This document shows positions 45,501 to 57,705 of a stretch of 64,000 bases of DNA, one piece after another; position 1 is the stretch's first letter, and each line of letters starts with the position of its first letter. The notes under the pieces were generated by a model. It was not told where the DNA came from, did no database searches, and worked only from the letters and a program-made list of their open reading frames with translations. The position numbers were made by a program, and so were the translations under genes. Source of the stretch: Ectocarpus siliculosus (lineage: Eukaryota; Sar; Phaeophyceae; Ectocarpales; Ectocarpaceae); NCBI GenBank assembly GCA_000310025.1, contig FN649741.1, forward strand, positions 3,646,729 to 3,710,728, in the 5' to 3' direction.

Positions 45501-47738
45501 GTGGGTGTTACTCTACACCTACGCAGCGACACCGACGCTACTAGTACTGTGGTTGCCCTGTTCCCATCTTTCCGCCGGGACGCGCGTCCGCGGCCTGTCC
45601 ATGCTTGCGCGTCGGCGTGTTGTTTGCTTTTCGTTTTCGCCCTGAGGACAGTTACCTTCAGCTATCCGTGGCGATGATCATGAGCCTGGGAACGTCGAGT
45701 CTCGTGATTGGACACGCGAACGTGAGAGACACTCTTGCCTATGCGTATCGTACGGATCACGCGTGCCGCTCGAACGCCTGCCCGAACAGGACGACGACTC
45801 AGACGTTGTTGGTGGTTTTCGCATGCGTTGTTTCTCCTGTCGCTAGCAGTTGCCATGACCATGTGGAATGCAGGTTCTGCTTCCAGACGACGTAGTCTCC
45901 CTCTCTTACCTCTGCAAGCAACCCGAGCACCTTCACGCCCTCCTTGCGCGCGCGCCATTCTCCTGCTTGACAGACAACGCAACTTGTTATCCTCGGGATA
46001 GCCCTCGGCATCACTTTGTACAACGCCATCGTGCTAGAGCCGTCGGCAATAGAGGCTCTTGAGGAGGAGCAGGTTAGTGTTTCCCGTTGGCGATAATTCG
46101 TTGGCGGGGGTCCTCGTGATTCGTGCCCCTGGCGCGTGCGTTGGGATGCTCGCGTGCGCTTTCCTTGCTCCAACGCCTTGTGTCTGCGGGGACCCCGCAC
46201 CAGGTGACTGGATGGTGAGCATGGGTCATCGTTGCGGTTCAAAACCACGTGACCCTCGTTTTCAATCGTGCCCCCTCGACATGCTAACATTCGGCGCACA
46301 TGTGCGTGGGTAGGTTCTGCCAGCCAACTCTGGATCTTGACCGTTAGTTCGTTTGTCTGTGTGCCGTAGTTGTGAGGTGTGCTGGGCGTTGTCTCAAAGC
46401 GAGGACAGCTGTTGTTGTCGCTGTCTTGGTTGAGGTTTGTTGTTGTCCGCGGTGATTGCCGTGTCTGGCGGATTCCCGCTTTCGCTCACGTGGTTGTGCA
46501 AGCATGCCAACGACCGCTAGCGTATGGTGCGTTGGAGTAACTTGTAGTGCCTGTAGTCTTGCCGCCGGCGGTGTGTCACTCTACGTTCTGGTGATGCCGC
46601 TGTTTCCGCCCTTACAGGAATTCATGCTGCACGGTCGTAGAGGACGCCCGGGGGGGGATAGATTGCTTGCGTTCGATAGGTGACACTTCATATGACCCCT
46701 GCTGCTGCTTCTGTTGCTCCTACTGCTTTTGTGACCATCACGTTTCGCCTCAGGCAGTAGAAAACAAATTGCGAGGGCCGAATAAGCAAAAGGTCGCAGC
46801 ACAAAAAGACCTTCCCAAGATGCAGGCAAACCTAGGTCAGTCGACTCCCGGCCGGTAACGTAATGTTTCAGTGTCGGACGAATGCTGTCGTACGTGGACC
46901 GTCAGCTTTGTCGGTTCAGTGCGGCTCTGGATCCATCCACACACGATGAACACAGGTTTCAACTACGCCATGTTCGTAGAACGCTGTAACTGGTAGCTGG
47001 TAAAGTTGTTCTCTGTTGAGGTCGTTGCGAGGTTTCAACATGAAATTGGGCGGCCCGGTTTCCTGGACTTGCGTTGTCGCACATCGTGTGCGTTGAAAGT
47101 TGGGAGATCGGTCCCACCTTTGCCTCGGGAAGATACACACGTCCCTTGCGCGTGAGAAATGGAAAAATGTGTTGTTGAGTTGATCCTATGGACGCGGCTC
47201 AGGCCCCACTCCCCTCTCCGTCATCCGAACCACGAACCGATTGACAGCAAGCGCCCCACCAGTTGTTATTCATCGTTTGTCGGCACATAGTGTTCAGAGT
47301 ACGGAGCCAAACCACCGCGTGTTTTCTTACCTCGTTTCATGGGCGATCCTATGACCCACGGGTCGCGCAAACGGGCGAAGGGTGAGTAGCTGTCGGACAC
47401 CACCGCCCCCGCCCCTTTGCCCTTCCGCGAACGGCGACAGCACCAATCATTAATGCCGTCGCTCGATGGTGAACAGAGGTCACTTGTATTCCTCGGTGTA
47501 CTGCTCCGTTCGTGGTGCACAAGATTATCGACGGAGAATGTAGGACGTACGCGCGCGCAAACGTGTCCTTGTCAAATGATGTCCTCCGGGTGTTGTGTCG
47601 CTCCTTCCTGTTCTTGCTGCCAATTCTTGTTTCTGAAAAGCCAACTTCCTAGGCGCGGAGGTGTTGCTGGACTTCTTGTGCATTCTGTGCGCGATCTGCT
47701 ACGCTTGGGACCTAGCCTCCTCCATCACCTTTGCTTGA
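42563..47738 (+). CDS. TMEM205/DUF4149-like multi-pass membrane protein with plastid-type presequence
   Basis: Eight exons: 42563-42689, 43510-43607, 43891-43974, 44754-44878, 45652-45721, 45974-46072, 46618-46633, 47653-47738. They join in phase to 234 aa. The presequence starts MVRRRSLACALVLLGIVDGF and continues IAPAFIPP, then an Arg/Ser/Ala-rich stretch to about residue 70. This resembles the bipartite signal plus transit peptide of heterokont plastid proteins. The mature part has about four membrane helices: LVCLSIWLGMSVYATFIWPV, YLQLSVAMIMSLGTSS, QLVILGIALGITLYNAIVLE and VLLDFLCILCAICYAWDL. The spacing and the G..VY.TFI, KLGP.Y, YN..VLEPS and EFMLHG motifs fit the TMEM205/DUF4149 family. 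The function of that family in algae is unknown to me. Exon 7 is only 16 nt. Intron 2 begins with a duplicated splice donor. Confidence 0.8.
43057..43109. repeat. Perfect 18-bp inverted repeat in intron 1 of the TMEM205-like gene
   Basis: TTGATAAAGTTACACCAT at 43057-43074 is exactly complementary to 43092-43109, with a 17-nt loop. The AT-rich arms contrast with the GC-rich surroundings. It could be a transposon footprint or an RNA hairpin in the intron. Confidence 0.7.
43605..43751 (+). repeat. 72-bp tandem duplication covering a splice donor
   Basis: The exon 2 / intron 2 border CGG-gtaagcatgtgg at 43605-43619 recurs 72 bp downstream as CGG-gtaagcatgtgg at 43677-43691. The two units (43608-43679 and 43680-43751) differ at only a few positions. 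Use of the downstream donor would read into an in-frame TAA, so the upstream donor is taken as the productive one. Confidence 0.75.
46618..46633 (+). other. 16-nt micro-exon (exon 7) of the TMEM205-like gene
   Basis: A strong pyrimidine-rich acceptor (tgtttccgcccttacag) precedes GAATTCATGCTGCACG, followed by the donor gtcgta. Phase 0 entry and phase 1 exit connect exon 6 (ending ...LEEEQ) to the last exon (starting GC GCG GAG). The product reads EFMLHGAEVLLDFLCILCAI. Skipping it would shift the frame of the final membrane helix. Confidence 0.7.
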
Positions 47739-50700
47739 TGCTTCGGTCTACCGATCGATGTTCGTTGGCTGCTTGGTCGGGCGGTATTTGCCGGCGGTCC
47801 GTTTCGGGTCGGCTGTTATCAAAAGTTTATTGTTGAAGTCCTGGTTGACTTGCCTTGGGTGACCGTGACTGCATGTCGTGGACCTATGCCGTGGTTGCCG
47901 TCCAATGTTCGGACTGGTCCCTAGATAAGTATGTGTTCGCTGGGGGACCATGATGCACAGCGGTGGTAGGACGACGTTTCGGGAAATTCATCCCCACGCT
48001 CAACATGAAGTCATGCGCAAAGCGTGATATGTGCCATATGTATGCTGTTGCGGGGGGCCGTGAAAAGCCCCAGGAATACTCGTGGATGGTGGGGGCTCGG
48101 CGTATTCTAGGCTATCTAGAGAAAGCCCCTTATCATCTTGGGAGCACCGTGTTCGCCAGTCAGCACCTCGAGACGAAACCAACACAGCGGGAAGTCGTGA
48201 GTATGACAGTGTTTTGTCCTCGATGAGGTGGAATACAGGAATCACATGGATTCACCTTGTGCGGGAGATGCACAACAGCGGTGTGAATCGCGGCGGGTTC
48301 GGTGTCGGCGTTTTATTGCGATGACGACGTGCATATTTGTTCATTTGCAAACTTATGATGAAATATCTGGTTTAGACTAGAGCGGAAATCGTTTGCTTGC
48401 GACCCGTTCGCATAGCAGTAGAGGGCATAACGTGTTATTTCATTCATCCAGGTGACGTCTTTCTGTGTCCCGGAGTGAAACAAATGTGCTTCCAAAGCAC
48501 GCAGAATGATTCTGACCGTTGTGGGACCTTGCTCGATGCACCTGAGAATCAATTCTTGGTATTGCGGACAATATCCGACCATCGTGTTGGTGTTTTTTGT
48601 TTTCGTCCACCGTTGGAGGGCTGGCCTTGCCGTTCCCGGCTCGGCGTTAGTGGGTACACGAAGGCATGGCGGCCGAGGCTCCCTTGTGCAATACGGTATT
48701 CGCATTTTCGCGCGGGAGAAGGGCAGGCAGGTTCTGTGTTACCGGTAAGCCTGGGATACACAGGCTTGTTCGACGGACCGCAAGTGAGTGAAAAAGGACC
48801 ATATCCGATACCTGATTGAACGTAACATGTTCAGTTTTGGGCAATATGCTACCAAATTTCGTGAGTGTAAAAATGGGGGTGAAGTCGACATTGCGTTGTA
48901 CTTCCTGGCTGCAGAGAGCCGGACTGGGACGCGGTCTACTTCCTGCCAAGTGTTCGCTCTTCCGGCGAGAGCACACTCTTGTGTCGCGCTATGGGAAAGG
49001 TTTTCCTCCGTAGCATGGAGAAAAAAATGACGTCCACAAGGAAGATTATATCGTAGATAAATGTACGGACGGCACGAACGCCAACGTCATGCCCAATGGT
49101 ATCTATCATACGAACACCTCAATGTAGCGAGAAGAAAGAGCAACAATACAACATGCAACAAACATGAACGTGAACGGGACCGCACGATCGCCGTCTCCAT
49201 ATGCCTCCCGCCCCCATCCCCTGCCCCCACCAACTCCCGCTCCTATCCTGGTTGGGGTCGCTAAAGGACGATGCACTTCGTCCCGAAGTCGCAGAGGTAC
49301 CACACGCCGGCCGACACGGCAATACCCCACGGCCATACATGGTGGTATCGTTTGCTCCCCACCCCATCAAAACTATCAACGAGGCTGGAGCCTACGCATG
49401 AGATCCCCGGCCGAGTGGTCGGGTATGGGAGACATCGTACCGAAAAGGGGCGCGTGGACGACAACGGTTCAGATCACAAAAAAAGCGAAGCGAGAAACCA
49501 ACATAGGGACGCGTGTCTCGTGGTTCAAGGCCCTCGGAAAGCGGAGCTACGATCGGTATACAATCCAACGATTTCGACATAAATTCATGAACTCATCGCT
49601 TGGGAAACGTGTGAAAATAAGTTGTGTGCTGTAGCAGTGAAGCTTACGCCGTCTATGACCTCACTAACCAGAAAAGAAGCTCGCCTCTCAATGCAACAGC
49701 ACCGATCTCAGCGGTGAAAACGTATGGAATCAACCGAGTCTAAAAAAATCGAGACTAACACACGCAGGAAGTGAACCTCTACGAATACCACCACTCCTCT
49801 ACCAAAAACAGATGGCAATGTCACCGGCCGACGCCTCCCGCGCGTATAATACTTTTTCATATGTTACTACTACGGGTGAAAATCCAGCGCCAACACTCCT
49901 TGAGAACCCGCTTCCCCGGCAAGCCGCAGACGTGAACGCCGCGACGGTCGGAACAACGAACCCAAGGTAAGTGAACAGAGTGGCCTAACGTGTCGGGACA
50001 CCGATTCGCGTCAAATCCTCGCGCTTCAGAATTCTCCTCCACCTCGGAAAACATGGATTAGAGAGATGGCAACATGTCTAGTGAAAGGAGTCTCTCCCTA
50101 CTTGTGAGAAAGCTGCTCCAGCGACTCGGTTGTCTGAACGACGACTTCCGAAGTGTCGTAGTTGTTCCTGTTAGCGCGCAAGACAAAAGCACAAAACCGA
50201 GAGAAATAGCACCTTGTGAGGCAAAACACTCACTCCAGACGCGCTTCTGCGTTATCCTACTCCGACAGCCGTGGGAACGAGCAATACAGACGGCTAGAGG
50301 GGGCGGGATAGCAGCATCTGTGCACTGTTAGCATCAGGTTTGCACTCGCCGAACCTCAGCAAATAGGCGAGCAAGCATGACAGATATCGGTTCATAGGTT
50401 CATCACAGACGGAGAACCAGACTGGGTGTCTAGAGGGCCCCACGGCTCCACGGCTGGCCTCGGCTTGCGAGCGAACGATCCGCCACTACCATTGCTAAAG
50501 GAACACGGTTATAGCTTGGCCACCTGTGCAGCGCACGGTGCTACAAACAAGACGCGCCCTTGGACAGAAGGAAAAGGGTCGGGGGGATACTACCCGCCGT
50601 GCGTACACCGCTATTGTAAACAAGCCGCACCAGTCGGCAAGACTGCTTGGGGATGGGACGGCGTGACGACGAGAGCATGGCTGTACGGGGTGTCTCACCC

Positions 50701-50847
50701 AATCCCCGCTGTCACCTCAATCAACCCGGCTCGAGATGAGTGATTGTGATGGGTCGCACACCCTACGTTGGAAAAAAGTACTTGTGTGCATGTGGGCGGG
50801 GGCAAGCGGGGCCTTGTGTCTGTTTATGTGCGTGGCGAATCACTCTC
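47739..50847. other. 3.1-kb region between convergent genes, no supported gene
   Basis: This lies between the stop of the TMEM205-like gene and the stop of the epimerase gene on the other strand. Frames such as 47963-48226, 48397-48819 and 49164-49634 (plus) have no recognisable motifs, no good splice links and uneven composition. Long 3' UTRs are common in brown algae, so much of this may be untranslated transcript, which is inference. Confidence 0.4.
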
Positions 50848-53800
50848 TCACCCGGTACCCGCAGCCTTCTCCGCCTCGACTTGGTCCTTGATCCAGAAGT
50901 ACGTCTTGCGGAGACCCTCCGCTATGGTGACGGAAGGGGCCCACGAGAGCTTCTCCCTGATGAGGGTGTTGTCGCTGTTGCGGCCCCTCACCCCCTCGGG
51001 CCCGGGAATGTGTCGAATGGGGAGGTCCTTGCCCTCGAAGCCCATAGCGATGGCCGCGAACTTGTTCATGCTGACCTGAATATTGTGGGCAAGCGATTCG
51101 TGCCGTACACACGTGGAGAGAGAAGCGCGAAGAATGCAACACACACAGCAGCAGCAGCAGCAGCAGCAGCACAATTGTTGAGGTCGCTGTTGGCGTCGTT
51201 CGGGCGCATTGTACGTGTTTGCGCAAACGCACTGAACAGAAAATTGAACATTCTCCGAGTTTGTAAGTGGGTACGGCATCTCATCATCTCCGATCCGACG
51301 CCCAGCTCGGCCCCTGACCTAGCGCATAAAGCGTTTCAACTGCAGAGAATTATCGTGAGAAAAAACCACGAACAACGCCTCAAAAACAACGAAGGCACGA
51401 AAACACAACCGAGTGCACCCCCTCTACCGATCGCGCATCCCCTTCCACTTTCAAACAATGTCCTCTGTTTGTCCGACTGTCTTTCTGTCTGCCTGTCTAT
51501 CTATCTCTTCTGCGATCAAGAAGAACAGCTCTCGCACCATCTCCTCCGTGCCAAGGTTGAGCGGCAGCCTGTAGTCGCCCTCCATGATGCGAATCGTGCC
51601 TTCCACGCAGTCGTCGATGAACATGAACGACCGGGTCTGCTCCCCGTCCCCCCACATCTCGAAGTCCTTCGTCGAGCAGATGGCTTTGCGGCAGAAGGCC
51701 GCCGGCGCTTTCTCTCGCCCGCCCTTGCATTCATTCAAAGCGTGCGTTAACAAACACACAACGAACATCGAGAATCGGTTGTAAAATGCTTCGGAGTCGC
51801 AGTAGCCGGCGTTCTGCTCTTTGCGTACGTTGATCGGGACACAGAATGAACACGTTGGCGCTCGTGTACGGCTCTTCGACGCCGTCGTTTTCCGTCGAGG
51901 TTATAAACTCTTCGATCGACTGGGCGCGCATTGAGTTTGGGCAAGTTGCCATGAAATGTCCCGTCAGGAAAAAAAAAATAGATCAGGAGGAAGGTACTCA
52001 ACCAGTTGGGGTCCTTTTAAATGAATCGATGAGCGGACGTACGAACGAACTGAAGAGCCTGGTGAACTCCATGCGAGCTGTGACGGGCAGCAAGCATGGG
52101 CAGACAACATGACGTTGTCTCATCAAAGCGTGTAGGTCGTGAAGTGGTGTGTTTCCTACCTAGAGTCATGCCGGCTATTCTCTCGCCCCCACCACGCCGT
52201 TCCAAAACCGAGCCCGAACTAACCTAGCGAGCAAAAGTTGTCAAACCAAAACGCTACTCGCTTTTGAGGGAAGAGGGGGTTCAAATGATGCCAGACATGT
52301 TATTTCGGGTACGGCAACACACATCACCAGGGGGGCGCACACTCACGCGCAAACAAACATACATACGAACGCGCGCCGGTTGGTCCAACGGTATTGCCTC
52401 GATACCGCGAAGACTTGAGCGCGAACGACGACACACAAACGTTCGCGCACATGCACGCCACGTCTCAGAAGACAGGCAGAGGAAGAGTCTACCTCAAAGA
52501 TGCCTCACCACAAAAACAAGAGAAAAACAAAATACTTCAATACATATCCTTCAAAGTATATACGAGTGAAATTAAAAAACTAAAATGCCTGCATCCATGT
52601 CTTACCTTCCACGTCCCGCGCGGCCCGTAGACGTTGTGGTACCTTGCCATCCTGGTCTCGATGGGGAAGTCAGCCGCGTAGGCCTTGCACATCTCCTCGT
52701 GGTAGAGCTTTTCCAGGCCGTACGTGTCCTGTGGGGTAGTTGGTGCGCACACGTCTCGAGTGAGTGCATGCGAGTGATGTGCGTGTTTGCTCTCTTGGTA
52801 CCAGGATCGGCCGCGCTACTAAGATGCACAGCCTCGGAGCGACAAGAACGCATAGCCACGCTTTCAACACAGTCCGCGGGGACCCTCCGAAAGGTAGGAG
52901 ACCGCGGAGTAACAGTGGACACAAGGGTGTAAATCTGAGCTTGAGCGTACTGAGTGGCTGGTGCGTTTCTAGCCTTCGGGTTCTTAAGGTTGAGGCAATG
53001 GCCTCGCACTCTGGCTGACAAAGGAATGGGGATGCGTCCTCCCTTGTGGCCGACCAAGTGCTGGTACCCTCCGGTTCTTGCCCTTACATCTAGCTTACCT
53101 GAGGCTTGGCCGGCCAAGCGTCGGCCTCCTTCAGACCCGGGTTGCTGGGGTCCAGCTGCAGGTCTTCGTTGTACACGCAGGCAGTCGAGGCGTAGAAGTA
53201 GCGCTTCGCTTCGTTCAGTCGCGCGGCCTCCAGGATGTTGGAACCTGCAACAAGCAGAGGGCACAAGAGGAACAAGGAGGGTGGGGGATGCGGGTTTGGG
53301 GAAAAACGAGAACGAAACGGGTGTCTAGTCTTTCTAGGATTGTATACATGTTTCTAGAAAGCACGCTTGGGACCTTTGAAACGTTTAGAAATCATCGTGT
53401 ACCCTACATGGCGGCTAGTTCGTCAACATTGTTCTCTGCCCCCCTTTCCCCCTCCCGGACTTTCCCCTCGCTCATCAAACACCAAAAATGAGCCGAGGAC
53501 TACTCACTGATCATGGTGTTGTTGAACAGCAGGACGCACTGGTTGCTCTCTATGAAACCCATACCCCCCATGTCGGCCGCGAGGTTGTACACCTGCTCGC
53601 AGCCGACCGAGGCCGACACGCAGTTGGGCAGGCTGCGCAGATCGGTGTGCGCGAACACGCTGCAGAACTCCTGGATCCGCGGCGGCGGCGGTGGTGGCGG
53701 CGGCGGCGGTGGTGCGTGCGCGCGCGCAAAACAACCAAAAGGAGAGTCGGCGTCGGTTGGCATTGCAGTGAGCGTTGGCGGAGCCCAAGTAACAAAGAGG

Positions 53801-55410
53801 GCGTGAATCAATGACGCGGGAAGGGCTACGCTGCGTTGTTGTTGCACCAAAGGTAGTGCTTCGAGGCGATTCGAACATAAAAACAGGCTTCGCCCACTTT
53901 CGTGGGCGGGTTGTGGGGGCAGGGAATTACCCAACGCAGGCAAAACCTCTCGCTCTATAACCACATAGCTGGGCACTTGAAAAACGTAGTCCCAATACAA
54001 GCAAAAAAGGAAAATAATACCACTTTGCATCTGTTAAAACCTAGAACCAACGAGTGTAGTGTCTACGATATGGGTGACTGGCATCTGTTCGTAGGCCATA
54101 GAGGTAACAGGAACTCAAGCTTCGGCGGCAAAAATCACAAGGTTCATGTGGAACACTCTTCTACAGCAGCAGTTGCGTGCCAGGACAAGCGGTGTCGCGT
54201 GTATTGCCCGTCGACATGTGTTCAATGAGCTGACCGTCCTCAACCCTTGTCTCCAACTTCCTTGGCTTGGAGCACAATCGGTAGGGTTTGCAAGGCCAGC
54301 TGGAATACAAGGGGGGTGGGATGGGGGGCGCTTGACGTGTGTGTGCGCTGTGGTAGCTGGGAGACGATAAACACTACTTGTACAAAGGACAACGCGGTTG
54401 GCGGTAACGAAAGATGGCACCCAGCGCCACCACAAAGTACGGCATCAACAGCAGTACTGCTGGACGCATGGCCTGTACGAGAAGCACATCCCGACTTCCG
54501 GAAACTACCCCCTCGACTCTCCCCAAGGAGAAAAAAGGGCTCCCAACTCTGTACAACCCATCAAACAAGCTTTGTCCCGAGGCAATAACTTAGCCGCAGC
54601 AAACACAACGTTCTTCAGTCCGCCGAAAGAGGGCTGACTATTACACGATGCATCAACGCACACGCACTAGGAGAAATACAAACGCGAGATCATTGAGACC
54701 ACTCCTTTGCTGTGAAGCCTGGTCGATATACGTCAATGCTCGAAGCGGGGGGAGTAGCAAACGGTGATGTGCGGCGAAAAGTAGAGCCTCAACAAACGTG
54801 GAACGAGGAACGTATTCAAATTCCATTCTCTCATGCCGCACCTTCGGCTCCATGAACTCGTTCGCCTTCCAGTCGGCGCACACAACGTACCATCCCTCCC
54901 CCTTGAGCCGCTTAGCGAGGTGCGATCCGATGAAGCCGGCGCCTCCACCAATGAAAACCTGTAAACACACGCAGCCAGCACGTCGCAAAGGAGTACAATA
55001 CGACGACCGAGAAAAAAAACGAACAGAAAACACACACATGGGGGTCAACGAGAGAAAGAGAGAGCGAGAACCACGGCATGAAGAGATGTAACGGGAAACA
55101 GCAGTCCCGAGAGAAAAGAAATACATACAGAGGAAAACGAGCAACATCTCACGCGGCCTCGGTCGGTGTCGCTCACCGGCAAGCTAGTGGGACCCGCCTA
55201 AATGCACGGGGCGGACAACGCTGCCACGACCACGCAGAACAAGCACAAGAAAAGAAGAGGGGAAAAAAAAGGCAAGAGAACGAAAAAACCTTGTGATCGT
55301 CCAAAGAAAGCCCACATCGTGCTACACCTCAAGGCTACCCTGCTGCGTTTTAGTATTACCCCCTTTCCCACAACACCGTCCACGGCAACGGGAATGTCCT
55401 CCTCAGACAT
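50848..55410 (-). CDS. GME: GDP-mannose 3,5-epimerase
   Basis: It converts GDP-D-mannose to GDP-L-galactose (and GDP-L-gulose), an NAD-dependent step of ascorbate and cell-wall sugar supply in the cytosol. Seven exons (minus): 55410-55360, 54958-54812, 53670-53508, 53244-53099, 52728-52606, 51723-51538, 51075-50848. All junctions are in phase, giving 347 aa, close to plant homologues. The extended-SDR dinucleotide motif GGGAGFIGSH follows a 17-residue first exon. YNLAADMGGMGFIESNQ is a family signature. The STACVY segment carries the catalytic Cys. Tyr and Lys of the SDR pair lie in DTYGLEKL. RYHNVYGPRGTWKGGREKAP contains the second catalytic Lys region, and IRHIPGPEGVRGRNSDN is the GDP-sugar-binding C-terminal signature. 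The start is the only short ATG exon that splices in phase to the Rossmann motif. The protein is complete with no missing key residue. Confidence 0.95.
51147..51171 (+). repeat. CAG/AGC trinucleotide repeat in an intron of the epimerase gene
   Basis: About eight tandem AGC units, preceded by a short CA run, lie in the last intron (51076-51537) of the epimerase gene. Confidence 0.85.
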
Positions 55411-55744
55411 AGCATATCGTCCGAGGACGAACGACCTTGTTCCGCTCGCCGCGTGCTTCTATGAACAGGTTTCGGTGAGAAAGTACCGCATTCGTCCATG
55501 TGCACCTCACCCCCCTTGGGGACATTGTCTCGTTCAAGGCCCGCTTTCTCCACTACCAAGAGGGTGAAATACGCCAAATGGTACGCACATATTGGTGCAG
55601 TCTTCGGAAATTGAATTGGGCATTTCAGCAGGGGTACGCGGGTAGAACGTAGCAGCAGATAGAGGGGACACGCAGGGTTGGAGCAACGAGTATTTCCACG
55701 GCCGTCCGTGCCTTCCAGCACCGGCACGCGTCCTCTCCCAGCAT

Positions 55745-55795
55745 TGAGCGATCGAGTTTCGAAACTCGGCCCCCCAAGGGGGTGGATAAGACATT
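55745..55795. repeat. Single arm related to the TIR family of the isomerase intron
   Basis: Read on the minus strand, cacccccttggggggccgag followed by tttcgaaactcgatcgct resembles the TIR core of the 59.5-kb element (CACACCCCCTTGGCCGA, then TTTTCAAAGCTCAATT). A weaker related stretch occurs on the plus strand near 55508-55545, so this may be a decayed copy about 290 bp long. Confidence 0.35.
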
Positions 55796-57438
55796 GGTGG
55801 TTACTATTTCTACGTGATACAGTCGTAGGGCTCCTTCTCCGGAGATACCTTGCCGCCTTAACCCGAGAGACTGACTGCGTGGCACCGTGTGTGTGCCGTA
55901 CACGAATCCGTATCTTTCCATTGATCGATAGCGCAACGAAGATTTCAAAGGGGTTCCATGTCGTTCCGGCACAGAGGGGATAAAAAACGCATTCTCTCGC
56001 GGTGTTAAAACACGTCCGGCAGCCCTTCCCCCCCTGCCTTTTTCTCTGCTCCCGTCATGCGTTTCCTGCTTGCTTAGGCAGTTCAGTCTACGAATTCGGA
56101 ATACCGAACCAGGATGTCTGGTATCCTCTCTACGATACGGGGCTTGTGGTAGCCAAAGGTGGAGATGCAACAACGCTTCCGTCTCCACGGTGCGTTCCTT
56201 GTCTCCATGTACTCGAAAACACGCGCATTCGGCAACTGCGGCGCTAGCTTGCGGCTCCCAAAACCGCACACGTGCCTTCGCACGAACGCACACCGCGAAA
56301 CGCCCCTGGCCCTCACACGCCTGAGCCGCACGGCAGAAACGTTTATCGCTTTCTAGCGGAATGGTACCGATGGAGTGGGCGCGTTTGGTGCGTGAGATGG
56401 AAGACACATCACCTTTCTCTGGCCCTCGGTGTGGGGTTCCACCACGACGCTCTTCCCGATGTCGGTCCAGGCCCAAGCACCGGTGGCGGACGAGCCTATT
56501 GCCCGCGAAAAAAGAGGAGTCAGCCGGCAAGAAAGAGCGAACGACGGGAGAGAAATAAAAAAATAATGCTCGCAAGCTAGCCGGCTGTTTGCCGAACAAT
56601 CATGGCAGAGCTGCCAAACTGCTAACGGGTACATCACCATGACAACCGTGCGCGATTTCCCCGATGCTTCGATCCTGGCGTGGGCGACTAGCACGGAAAC
56701 GGGCGTTGAAAAATAGTCTTTCGTTGAAGGTGGCCGACACATGCCCGAGCAACAGGGGTGCCGTGTAATCACCCGCCGAAGCGACGGACCTAAAGTAGGA
56801 TCATCAGCAGGAGTCCACCAAAGACTGCCCTGGCGGATTCATGGCGTCATGAACGATCGCGCTTTCGAAGGTGTTGCCCCCCGTATTGGTGTGTGACTGC
56901 TGTGCCCGCCTTCCGAGCCCAAACCGTAGAAGCGTTCGCCCTGCGGCCGTTCGCTCGCTGTTTCACAACTCGCACGCTTTCGTTTGCTCGCGGAAAGGCG
57001 GCTCGCGGTATTCACATCTAATGGATCTCGTTACCGCTGTGCGCGGGGTGTCTGTTTTCTCCCCTTCCGGCAAGAAGATTTTACACATCGAAGTGGGGAC
57101 GGTCGGAAATGTCTCACGCGGAGCTCTTGGAGGCCCATGGCTGCGTATATCCACAGCACAAAGGGTGCCATTCAACGCGTTTAAATTGTTTTTTGCCGAC
57201 AAACAAAAAACCGGCCCATTCATTGATTTAACAGCAGTCGTGTTCTGTCTTCCGACCTACTGCTGTGCTGCGGTACCAACAAGACTCTTCCTGCTCTCAC
57301 ACCAGCGGTCAAGACGAGTACGACTGAACTAAAAGTATGTCTGGGGCCTGAGACGCACGAGTTCAACCATTATCGCACTCTAAAAGCAAGGCGTTTTATT
57401 TCGGTGCATCAGTCTGCGATCGCCTTTAGACTTGTTTT

Positions 57439-57705
57439 TCGGCGGTCTTCGCCCACTGGAGGGCGTCAGTCTAACAATCACAGCGGTCCTGTCGCGAGTT
57501 TGAGACTCGAAAGGCGAGTAGAGTTGCAGCACCATGAATGCACGCCTGTTGCAGTCATTCGGCTAGTCGTTGAGGTGTGGTGAATCGGTTTTAATCGGCG
57601 TTAAAACATCTTTTCGGCTGTCTTCGCCGACCTGAGCGTGCGAATCTTACGATCACAACACCCCTGTCGGGAGCTTGACACTCCAAGGTCGAGGCGAGTT
57701 ACAGC
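57439..57705 (+). repeat. Diverged duplication with a period of about 174 bp
   Basis: The segment near 57439-57530 (cggtcttcgccca, acaatcacagcggtcctgtc, gagtttgagactcgaaaggc) recurs near 57613-57705 (ctgtcttcgccga, acgatcacaacacccctgtc, gagcttgacactccaaggtc). Similarity is moderate, suggesting an old tandem duplication in the intergenic region. Confidence 0.5.

Noticed and set aside
50740-51750. 336-codon plus-strand open frame
   Set aside because: It lies antisense to the last two exons of the epimerase gene and runs through their intron. Its length is explained by the codon usage of the real minus-strand gene and by the AGC repeat, which reads as poly-Ala.
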